64,000 bases of DNA from Symsagittifera roscoffensis. Taxonomy: Eukaryota > Xenacoelomorpha > Acoela > Convolutidae. Of the stretch, positions 18,709-27,598 are shown piece after piece (the stretch's first letter is position 1; the number at the start of each line of letters is the position of its first letter). A program made the translations under genes and the position numbers. The stretch is from NCBI RefSeq assembly GCF_963678635.1, contig NC_087064.1, forward strand, positions 15,923,802 through 15,987,801. Direction: 5' to 3'. Below the pieces are notes generated by a model. The model was given only the letters and a program-made list of their open reading frames with translations, made no database searches and was not told where the DNA came from.

Positions 18709-20588
18709 CCGTTTGCACTGTGCCAATGAATACGAGAAGCCTGACAGCATCAGGAAGAAGGCACAACGAGGGAGTCGTCAGGTGGAATAACATCTTGAGG
18801 AACCCCGCAAGTCGAAACGCCGGCGGAAGAATGATCCTCATGGACATCGAACATGAGTTGAGAGCTATGGATCAGGCCAGACTGACCACGGACGGCATCC
18901 ACTTCGACAGTATCGAGGGACAAGCTTGGTTGAATCGAGTATTCCAAGAGCGGTTGGACGAGCTGGAAGCAGAACTCTTTGACACAGGAGTGCTGAAGGA
19001 AGAAGGAACCGTGAGTGACGCGGTGATTACCACCTTTGTGCCTCCTAGCCTGGAAACACGCTTGGGTACGGTCCCGGCCGTCACGAACTACAGGCAACAA
19101 AGCTCCAGCGAACCAGGTCGAAGAACAGACGTACAAGATCGGTTGGGAGAAGCACCGATGAGGAGAACAATTCATCCTAGGAGAAGGATAGGACCTGTCA
19201 ACCAACCAATCGAAGAAGTAGCCGGCACATCTAGATCGGACACTAGATCGGAGACGACGAGTACCAGTAGAGAGGAAAGACCGAGCAGAGGCTCATTGTT
19301 GTGGTCGAGGTCCATACCGTCTCCTTGGCATATATACAAAGACGAACTAATGAAGCTGGATCTCCAGAGAGTAAGCTTCATCGAAGATGCAAGGAGGATG
19401 TTGAATGGAGCGACGCTATCCGTCAGCAGATTGTACTCGATAACCGGCGTAGACTGGTTGATAGCCGCTAGCATAAATTTCAGCTCCACGACGGCCTTGA
19501 GATTTGCCGACTTGGAGGGACTGCCCTCCAACAACACAATAGGACCTGTGAATGCAAGACCGTTGCAAGATGTGAGATTGAACCATGATGAGAGGAATCG
19601 TGAAGAAAGGCCAGGAAGATTCCTGACGGGGAGAGCGCCGATTGGACAACACGTGAAGATATTTAGGCAACTGACGACACCACCTGGTCATGTGAAGGAG
19701 AGAGTGTACCCAAAACTAGTGAACCAAGATGGTGATGCCCAGAGATATGGCGGATTGACAGCGATAAAGAAAGATGAAACCATCTTCGCCGCCTACGACA
19801 AAGCAGAGATGAGAAAGGCCAAAATCATGGTAGTAGCGAATTCAGAGTTCGTGTACACCTCTAAGTCTTTGTTTTGGCCGGACGTCATAATGCTGGCCGC
19901 AGTTGACCTAGACCTATTGCAATCAGTGTCATTGGCTATAGGGGTGCAAAGGCAGACAGAAATGAACCCGATAACTATTGTGTTTGCTGGTATCAATGAC
20001 CATCTACACAGTAGAGGTTTTCTGAGCAGGCTCAGAGATCCTGCAACAGCAGAAAACGCAGTATGGCCAGCGATAAAAGACATCCTGGAGTCAATGGGTG
20101 AAGTGGTAGACGCGACAAAGGAGGAATCATTCAATAAAGTGACGTTGAGAGTAGTATTTGCGTTGTCTCCGGGATATGCACATCTCCCGGATGGACTGAA
20201 ATTTGTGTATGCAATGGTAGCCTTACTTTCGGAGGGAAAATATGATGTGATCATATCAGCCCCGAATCGCATGATAGAAATGGAGAACCTGAGGCCACTT
20301 AAGGCTGAACTGCCTGCAGTATGGTCAGATATCTCAAACGCGATGAGAGGGTTCAAGGACCACACGCTACACATGTTAGTGTTGGACGAAGTGCTGGGGT
20401 TGGAACTGTCCAACTTCAGTCGGCAACTCAAACTGAAACCAGGAATAGATGACGACCATCGAGTGATCACGGCAATGTCCAACGACTTATGGTTCCGAGC
20501 AATGGAAGTGGCGAGAGAGAACCAAAGAAGAATTGGAGTCAATACTAGGAAAGAAGTTCATGGGATATGTGAGCGGGAACTTCAGTGA
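18660..20588 (+). pseudogene. ORF2 of element 1, middle fragment: second half of SGNH hydrolase and following module
   Basis: The true homology begins inside this frame near YDPLAVLTVCTVP (about 18690); the Met at 18660 is an accident of the frameshift. The SGNH catalytic block DGIHF is present (Asp78 and His81 of this fragment), completing Ser, Asn, Asp and His with the upstream piece. A second module about 300-560 shows VVANSEF, LFWPDVIML and INDHL, conserved in all copies and reminiscent of a degenerate SGNH fold. Homology ends near the motif NDLWFRAMEVAREN, where a deletion of about 4.2 kb joins it to the C-terminal region in another frame. Confidence 0.8.
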
Positions 20589-21495
20589 CTTTGAAAAACA
20601 GAAACAGAGAGGATCAACTGTCACAGATTACAATGCAGTAGATGAGAATGATGAAATCCACCGAGTGATGATGGAAGTGGAACCATTGCTGGAAGCTTCA
20701 GGAAAACGCAATTGGAGGAGCATCATGTTGACACATGACGAGTTTCCTTGCCACTGCTTGCTGCAGACCTGGTGGTATCCCAAGCGTAGTAATTTGGTGT
20801 TGATCTGGGACTCTGGAGAGCTGCTCTCCATGGGTTTACCAGATTCATCACAGCCCATAACAATCGTGATAGTGGGAGTTATGATGGCGATACGATGGCT
20901 GGAAGCTCATGTGAGAGAAAATAATAGACAGGAGGCACCGACGAGAGAACAATTGCAGAAATCAGATTGTCTAAAAGATTTAGATCTTTTTGAGACAATG
21001 TGCAAAGTTCTAAACATTCCGATGGAAGTGAAGAAGATATGGGCAAGAAAACGATTGATGCCATGGTTCAGAGCTAACATGACTGCATGGTTGTACGAGT
21101 ATGCGAAAAAGCATATGTCGAAACATGGCAGAGTGTACAGTGAATATCAGCTGGACATTGCGGCAGGAGCTTTCAAGCGAGCTTTCGTGACCCATCGGAA
21201 TGCAGTGACCACCGCTGTGAAAAAAATTTCCAGGACGAGCGAGCGTAGTGGAAATGAGAAGGCAGAGATGCTGAAAGAAGATTTGGAGAGAAACGTGACG
21301 TTGTGTCTCCACAACAGCTTCTGTAGAAACAGAGAATCAAACGTGGATCCCCTACCTTGCTGTAAACAGAGGGTGGAAGAGCAGAAGTGTTGGAGGACGG
21401 CTTCCAACAGCGTCAGGATAGTCAATGACGTGCTACAAGACACGGAAACCGAGAGTGCGGAGTCAGCGTCACAGGAGGAGGAAATGGAGCATTGA
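20533..21495 (+). pseudogene. ORF2 of element 1, C-terminal fragment after a 4.2 kb deletion
   Basis: The 320 residues correspond to the last two thirds of the C-terminal ORF2 pieces of elements 2 (26066-27499) and 3 (47754-49205). Shared landmarks are MEVEPLLEASG, FPCHCLLQT, MAIRWLEAH, LHNSFCRNRE and an acidic C-terminus. I do not recognise the domain. Conserved Cys and His (PCHC, SFC) could bind metal, which is only a guess. The first dozen codons are junction sequence. Whether this is translated in element 1 is doubtful because it needs a frame change. Confidence 0.75.
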
Positions 21496-22301
21496 CGAAT
21501 GGTCGAGAAAACAAGAGGCGGCAAGAAAGAAAATTAGAAGAATTTAGAAGTTTTAGAACTTCTAAACGACGAAAAAAGAAGAGAACAAAGGGATGATGAA
21601 GAAAAGTTAAAACTCAGAATTGTTTTATGTGTGTGAAAAACTCAAGTGAGAGACCAAGCAACCAAGTTGTAATTGAAAACTGAAACATTTAGTTGAGTTT
21701 TGAAATTGTTGCATTTATAAATTTGCATTTTGGTTTTAGTTGAAGTGGCTTTAGAGACACTCACTTATTATTTATTTAGAAAGGCTTGAGGGAAGAGTAT
21801 ATTTAAATATTCCAGCCTGCATGATTGTTTTTAATCACTTAGGAAGACTGATCACTTTGTGGTGACATGAAAAACTTGAGTAGCTTCTTGAGGAGGGAGG
21901 TTGTTGCATTGTTCCTTCTAACCACAAAGTTTCTTAGTTTTAATATTCAGGGCAATAAACAAGCAAGATTTCCGAAGGGAAGGAGCATAGTAGGATAATT
22001 TTAGCTTGTTGGTTGGCAGGACTGTCCTGCAAGCCAACACCTTTTAAATCTAGGAGAAAAAGTTTCAATCGGGACATTGACACTGGAAGTCAGAAAATAT
22101 GTTTTATCTTAAGTCATATCCTCAATGTGCAGATTAATGAAAGAATTTGAAGGCTATAGTGATGTAGTATGATGCCATTTATATTCTGCAGTGAGTCGAT
22201 GTGACGTGGATAGAGGTGATTTCGTGCATTTTGTAAATTCTGTTCGATGACACTGTAACCATTTAGAACATTGCGCGATTCAATGAGGACATTGACCGGA
22301 C
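21496..22301 (+). other. 3' UTR of element 1
   Basis: About 800 bp of AT-rich non-coding sequence between the ORF2 stop and the polypurine tract. It is homologous to the split 3' UTR of element 3 (47753-47540 and 24707-24163), sharing a GAGTATATTTA block, a stem-loop and the phrase AGTTTCTTAGTTTTAATA. This match confirms where element 3 was interrupted. Confidence 0.75.
21854..21930 (+). other. Conserved stem-loop in the 3' UTR (element 1)
   Basis: ACTTTGTGGT (21854-21863) pairs perfectly with ACCACAAAGT (21921-21930) around a 57-nt loop. In element 3 the arms are ACTGTGTGGC and GCCACAGAGT (24621-24612 and 24552-24543): the last pair changed from T:A to C:G on both sides, and one other position became a mismatch. 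Its function is unknown. Confidence 0.55.
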
Positions 22302-22314
22302 TGTCCGGGGAGTA
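22302..22314 (+). promoter_or_regulatory. Polypurine tract of element 1 (plus-strand primer)
   Basis: TGTCCGGGGAGTA lies directly before the 3' LTR. TCCGGGGAGTA is found at the same place in elements 2 and 3. It is short and begins with pyrimidines but is in the right position for plus-strand initiation. Confidence 0.75.
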
Positions 22315-23234
22315 TGTGACATTCGACCAGAATGGCCAAAATGCAATTTATGCAGGATTCGAATTTTGAGCAGTAATCCTTCCGAGTTGATGATTTCGAA
22401 GGATTAGCGACGTTATTGGAACGTTTAGCCAAACGGTGAGGGCTAGAATATTCTAGTATTTTAAATTTTCAAAAATTCGAATGATGACGTCACATTTCTG
22501 AGAAATGCTGAAACGGCCATTTTAACAAAAAGCGAGTGAAAAACAGAACAACTTTTATCTGCGATTGCGAACAGTACGAAAATCGAGATTGGAAAACGAC
22601 AACGAACTACAGAATAGCAGAGAACGTTCCGAGTTGCAACTATTGTGCTGCTACAATAGTTGCGAGGCCGTTGCCAACAACGGTGAAGGGTGAGAATCAG
22701 CCTTCCGGATTAGCAAGAAATTAAGAGTAAGGAGCTTGATTCGGCGGATTCAAGAATCCGGAAGGGTCTCGGGACGGAAACTTTTATTAACTCACATAAA
22801 CTTTTAGCATCCTGTCATGTCCTGACTTGAATTTAACTGATATTTTGATTAGTTTTGACAAGGATGAGGTGCTAGGAGTTGGGGGAAAGGGTTGATCCAT
22901 CTTCGATGGAGATGATGATTTTTATCTACTGAACAAAAACAATAGTAATATAATAAATAGTAGCCCTGTTTTTAGGAGTGACCTCGTGGTCTGGGGATAC
23001 TGAGACCCAGCCATGAGCTCACTAATTTTGCATGTAATTCAGTTAATTTGAGCGTTCTGGTCGAAGCCGGAGAACAGTAACGTTTTTGTCAGCCTGATGT
23101 GAGAAAGACCACCGAAAAGTACTGGCTTGGTAGAGACGGTGAAAAACATGCAAAGCTCTGTTTAGACGCTAGCCAGTCGCCTTAAGACTTAGTTTTGTTA
23201 TCCGTCGATATGTATCTTCCTGGCGAATGTTACA
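22315..23234 (+). repeat. 3' LTR of element 1 (920 bp)
   Basis: It starts TGTGACATTCG and ends GAATGTTACA. An AATAAA at 22952-22957 is a candidate polyadenylation signal. Hairpins are GCAACTATTGT/ACAATAGTTGC (22636-22663), CCGTTG/CAACGG (22668-22683) and TCCATC/GATGGA (22896-22910). The first two also occur in the element 0 LTR with the same stems but changed loops. The end may extend 2 bp (CACA), so the boundary is uncertain by about 2 bp. No TATA box can be assigned with confidence. Confidence 0.9.
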
Positions 23235-23268
23235 CAAAACCCCTGAAATCTCCAGCGACTGCAAGCTG
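23235..23268. other. 34 bp spacer between elements 1 and 3
   Basis: These 34 bp separate two LTR ends facing each other (TGTTACA on the left, TGTAACATTCG on the right). They match no element part that I can see and may be the only non-element DNA in the window. Confidence 0.6.
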
Positions 23269-24149
23269 TGTAACATTCGCCCAAATACTACACAGCGACG
23301 GAGCGTAGAAAAAGTACCAATTAACGACTGGCAGGCGTCAGTTACCTTAATCCTACTCGTTTTTCACTGTCTCGACCTTGCCAGTTGATTTTCTGGTATG
23401 TTTAGGGCTAAGTAAAAAGTTACTATTTTTAGGCCATCAGTCAAACGACTTTTGATCAGCTTTCGTTTACATGCGAACACAACCACATAGCTGAGTCTCG
23501 GATCCTCAGACTACGTGACTGCCATTAAAAACACGGCTCGAACAACCTATTTTAATATGTTTTTGTGTGACAGTTCTATATTAAATCCATTGGAGATGGA
23601 CTGACCCTTTCCTCTTTCTAGCTACTCATATTCTAAAATATCAAATAATACCGGTGTTAATTCAGAGTTCTACGACATCCAAGTAGCTACAAAGTCAGTT
23701 TTATACAGTCCCTTCACATACAACAGTCTCTGGGGGACCAAGCCTCCGCTCCCGTAATCTTCCCGAGATAACGCTGTTATCTCTCCCAATTTGTGGCACG
23801 GGAGGGTTCCGTGGAATATTCCTTCCCCACTGAAGCTTCCTTCTCCACTAATATCCACGGCTAAGAGTCTTATCGTGTGTTGTTGCTACGAGAAGAGGCT
23901 TCGTACTTCTCGTCTCTTGTGCGACCGTTTTCCACAATATTTGTCGTTGTTCTGTTTTTTCGTCCCTTTCAGTCAAAATGGCCGTCTTTTTCTATTTCTC
24001 AGAAACATTCACTCTTCAATCGAAATTTTAATAAAAACTCTTGAAAATTCCTACCCTCCTTCGCAATACTTATTCATTACTAAGGCCTTTATTCGTCTTT
24101 TTCTGTCCCGCCGGAAGGTCGCGCTGTGCCAATCTGGCAGAATGGCACA
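23269..24149 (-). repeat. 3' LTR of element 3 (about 881 bp)
   Basis: In the element sense it starts TGTGCCATTCTGCC and ends GGGCGAATGTTACA. It is clearly related to the element 0 and 1 LTRs at its ends and in its central region but diverged elsewhere. The central hairpin is kept as TCCAT/ATGGA (23586-23600). CGAGAAG/CTTCTCG (23888-23911) sits near the place of the GCAACTATTGT hairpin of the other LTRs. The partner 5' LTR is right of the window. Confidence 0.85.
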
Positions 24150-24162
24150 TACTCCCCGGACA
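24150..24162 (-). promoter_or_regulatory. Polypurine tract of element 3
   Basis: In the element sense TGTCCGGGGAGTA sits directly before the LTR start TGTGCC. It is identical to the element 1 tract. Confidence 0.75.
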
Positions 24163-24707
24163 AGTCCCCATCAATGTCCCTATTGGTCGCATAACACCGG
24201 GTTATCGTCAAGTAGTGTTCCAGTTCTCTGTAATCAATCTTACAAACCGCATAAGAAAATGAAATTTATCTACTCCACCTTAACTCACTACGTGTTCACA
24301 AATGGCATCGTACTACATCTCACTGCCTTTCAACATTTTCACAAAATTAGCACCACGAGGAGTGTCCTAGATAAAATTTCTTTTCTGACTACTTACGTCA
24401 TCTTGCCATAAAACTTCTTTTCGCTCTTTGTGATTAAAAAGTTGGGACGTGGCACGGCCACGCACCCGTTAAAATTAACTTAACGTCACTCACCAAGTAT
24501 AATCAATTATTTATGCAGTCATTTCATTATTAAAACTAAGAAACTCTGTGGCTAGGAAAGTTATTGAGTTACTCGCCCTTCTCGAGCGAGTTTACTCAAA
24601 CTTACTATGTCGCCACACAGTGAAATTGTCTCTCACACAGGTTAAAAACTTCAGTCGTGTTTAAATAGGTAAATATACTCACCTATGTTCTATATATATA
24701 CATAAGT
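24163..24707 (-). other. Distal 3' UTR of element 3
   Basis: Non-coding and AT-rich. It includes the stem-loop at 24543-24621, whose loop can fold further (TTGAGT.../...CTCAA around ACTCGC/GCGAGT). It stops at the insertion site of element 2; its continuation is at 47540-47753. Confidence 0.7.
24704..24707. repeat. Candidate target-site duplication AAGT, left copy
   Basis: AAGT here and AAGT at 47536-47539 flank element 2. The left T can also be read as the first base of the LTR end, so the exact boundary is ambiguous by one base. A 4 bp duplication is within the usual 4-6 bp for Ty3/gypsy integration. Confidence 0.55.
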
Positions 24708-25636
24708 GTTACATTCGTCTACTGTAGTCACACATGAGGCTTAAGAAAAATAGGCCCTATAACCATTGGCTCAAGAGTCAGGGACACTATCTCTTGTGTT
24801 TTTCTACCTCAAATCAGTCGGAGCCAATTCGGTTCGCTTGTGACATGAGACTACGAACCGTTACAGCTTAAAGGCTACTACCAAAATATCCCCCCTACTC
24901 TAGAAATAAGAACGTCCCCATACTTAGGTCTCTAGATACCCAAAATACATGAACGCCGTTAAAAACCGGGTCGGAACAATCCGTTAAGTTACTTTTTATT
25001 AGACAGTGGAACTTTGATCCATTTCAGATGGATCAACCTAAAACTCGCCTTACCTCAACATAACAATCATAAAACACACTCTAGAAATTTAAATTGGGTA
25101 CTCACATCGTAGCACGCTCAAGAACTGGGAGTAATAATTACAACAACAACAACAATAATTAAGTTAGTAAACAACTCGAAAATTAAATAAGGTAACTAAA
25201 TGAGTTCAATGTTTGTTAGTTTCAATAACAGGAACAAGTTTGAACTCTAGAGTATAGTTTCTCGTGAGACATTGGGACACTCAAGCTGTCCACCTTTCCA
25301 TCGAAGGTTCACTCTAGTCCAGTTTGAATGATAATCCAGTCGAGCAATAATAGTCCAATTCTCGGGAATACGCTTCCTTCTGTTTCAGATAGGACAGCTC
25401 TACTCTAGTTTTATTGTGACGGAAATTGCGAATGGCAATTTCCTACTGCTTTATCTGGCAACTTTCCCGCGATTGTTACTCGATCGTTCTGATTTCTCTT
25501 TTTCGGTTTTCAGTTATCGCGAGAGAATTGTGCATGACAGGCTCTATTCGAATTTTTGAAAAATCAAATTTCACTCCAAAATTAAGCGTTCTTGTTTTTC
25601 TCAAGGTCAAACTTCCAAATATGACCGACTGGCACA
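24707..25636 (-). repeat. 3' LTR of element 2 (930 bp)
   Basis: In the element sense it starts TGTGCCAGTCGGTCAT and ends GAATGTAACA. A CAA-rich stretch near 25140-25160 accounts for the 24-bp difference from the 5' copy. AATAAA on the minus strand (25000-24995) is a candidate polyadenylation signal. A TTGATCCAT/ATGGATCAA hairpin (25014-25036) corresponds to the shorter hairpin of the other LTRs. It is preceded by the polypurine tract, so it is the 3' copy. Confidence 0.92.
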
Positions 25637-25648
25637 TACTCCCCGGAC
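25637..25648 (-). promoter_or_regulatory. Polypurine tract of element 2
   Basis: In the element sense AGTCCGGGGAGTA-type sequence lies directly before the 3' LTR. The 5' LTR lacks it (its flank is AAGT). Confidence 0.75.
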
Positions 25649-26065
25649 TCAAGATCGATGTCCTCATCGCGTGCTGTCGTCTGCCAGTGAGTCCCAGAAA
25701 ACCGAGTGTTGCTCAAGGTACAGTGCCAGTGGTCATTTACAGAACCTTGCAGCAGACTTAAGCTTATGTACAACCCAAAATTCACGGCCATGTCAAATTT
25801 TCACACTATCGCTAAACAGCAATCAAAATCTGCACACACCTGCACCCTTGAATTCTCGCTTTTCAAGCCAATTATTTAAAATTTCTTTTGTCCCATTCAA
25901 TCAGGAAATTGTCATGCAGCATTTTGATTTATATAGTAAATATAGCATATTAATAACAATATCTGATTCGTTAAAATTTCTTTTTCGTGAACCCAGGTTT
26001 CATCCGGATTCACACTCAAGTCCCCCTTTCCCTCTCAAGACTCAAGATCTCTTCGAACCATCCGC
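25649..26065 (-). other. 3' UTR of element 2
   Basis: About 420 bp without a gene, AT-rich in the middle. CAAGGT and ACCTTG can pair near 25717-25752, but I see no clear counterpart of the longer stem found in elements 1 and 3. Confidence 0.6.
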
Positions 26066-27598
26066 TCATTTCGCACTCTTCGCCTTGGAGGTGCCGTCCC
26101 CTGAAGTACTGGATACGGCAAACTGTCTCAACAGTTCTTCTTCATCATCGGAGCTAATCACGATCTCCTCCCAAGCCTTCAGCTGTTCATAGGATCGCAT
26201 CCATTCCCTTTGCTCCTGCAACCTCTTTGCCCGGTTGGGTAGTGCCTTCACCCTAGATTCCCGGTTCGAACAAAAGGAGTTGTGCAGGCTCAGCCTCACG
26301 TTCTTCGCCAAGTCCTCCTCTAGTATCGATTCCCTCGCTTTGGTATTGTCTCTAGACATTTTACCCACTCTTTTCCATCCTGTCGTGATCACATTTTGAT
26401 GGGTCAACAGGGGTCTCTTGAAAGCTTCCGGCCCAATCTCGGCCTGGAACGGTCGATACTCTTTTTGATGTTTTCTCATGTGATCTTTCGTTGTCATGTA
26501 CAACCAAGACGTCAGTGTCGCTCGAAACCTTGGAAAGTACCTCAAGCGGCTCCATACGTGTCTGACTTCCATTGATATGGCGAATACTTTGCATGCAGTC
26601 TCAAACAACTCGAGTCTTCTGCTGTAGTCTATCGCATATATTGTCTTCGCTTCCCGATACTTCGTTATATTCTCTTCTATCCATCTCAGAGCCAGCATCG
26701 TACTCACTACTAAGAGCGTCACCTTCTGCCGGTGATCCGGTAATCCGATCGACCGAATTTCTTCCATATCCCACACCAGGCAGAGGTTCTTGTGATCTGG
26801 ATACCACACCGTTTGTGCCAAACAGTGGCATGGGAAATCTCCATGGGTGATCTCAATGCTCCTGAGGTTACGCTCCCCCGAGGCTTCCAAGAGAGGCTCA
26901 AGCTCCATCATTTTCTCATGCATCGTGTCGTTCTCTCCCATGTTTGGAGCACCCCCCACAGGTTTTCCGATCACGTTTTGTCTCTCGTGATCGCTTGTGT
27001 TCTCACTTTCCAATTTCAAAAGCTCTTCTCCCCAGATTTCACTCAAGTCATCTCTCAACTCTTTCGGTACTGTCCCTCTGATTTTTCTCAACAACTTGTG
27101 CGAGTGATGCGATACCCGAGCCAACCTCACGCAATTGGGCACTGAGAAGGCCTTGTCCACCAATACTCTCTGGCTGGATGCTTCCACCATCGCCATGTGC
27201 AGTGGGTAGTGGCTTCCGCACAAATTGGCCATCATTGACCCTATCAGGGATTTTGCGTTCAATGGCAGGCCATAAGCTTCGCTCATGGGAAACCCCATTT
27301 CCGCCTCGAGACCAACCTTCCAGCTCCGGATATGTTTTTGAGTCACCTGCAACACCCCAGGCCATGATTCCACGCTCAACGCAGTCACTAAATGGTGTTC
27401 AGACTCTAGCCTCTCCAGTGACTGCAGACTACACATTCTCGAGAAGAATCCGAGAGCTGTCGCTATGTTCACCGTAGTTCTCGCGTAACACTCCGCCACT
27501 ATTTGTATTTCACTTTTCTCCCTTTCCGTGATGTCTTCAAACCAAGTAACCAGATCTTCTTTTTGAAAGGACAGTATCCTGACACATGATCGTCCATC
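26066..27598 (-). pseudogene. ORF2 of element 2, C-terminal fragment
   Basis: The frame is open from just after the stop at 27599, with its first Met at 27499 (477 residues); homology begins before that Met, so the Met is not a real start. It matches the C-terminal pieces of elements 1 and 3 (MELEPLLEASGERN, FPCHCLAQT, LHNSFCSNRE) and ends in an acidic Ser-rich tail (SSDDEEELL). I do not recognise the family. Conserved PCHC and SFC Cys/His are the only candidate functional residues visible. Confidence 0.8.

Larger units (their letters stand above)
4917..23234 (+). mobile_element. Element 1: giant Ty3/gypsy-like retrotransposon, intact gag-pol, 5' end displaced
   Basis: The order is leader (4917-7245), gag-pol (7246-16848), broken second ORF (17245-21495), 3' UTR, polypurine tract (22302-22314) and 3' LTR (22315-23234). 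No plus-strand LTR or primer site lies at its 5' side, because element 0 begins there. The uninterrupted 9.6 kb gag-pol marks it as the youngest or best preserved copy in the window. The second ORF has a frameshift and a deletion of about 4.2 kb compared with elements 2 and 3. Confidence 0.9.
23269..24707 (-). mobile_element. Element 3, 3' end: LTR, polypurine tract and distal 3' UTR
   Basis: On the minus strand this is the terminal part of the element whose body lies at 47540-64000. The two parts were separated by insertion of element 2 at 24707/47536. Joined, they give a 3' UTR that follows element 1's 3' UTR in order. The element is defective: protease active site and most of the reverse transcriptase are deleted. 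Confidence 0.85.

Noticed and set aside
22302-22314. Placing the LTR start at TGTCCGGGG instead of TGTGACATTCG
   Set aside because: The 5' LTR of element 2 and the LTR of element 0 begin at TGTG(A/C)CA with other sequence before it, so TCCGGGGAGTA belongs to the internal polypurine tract.
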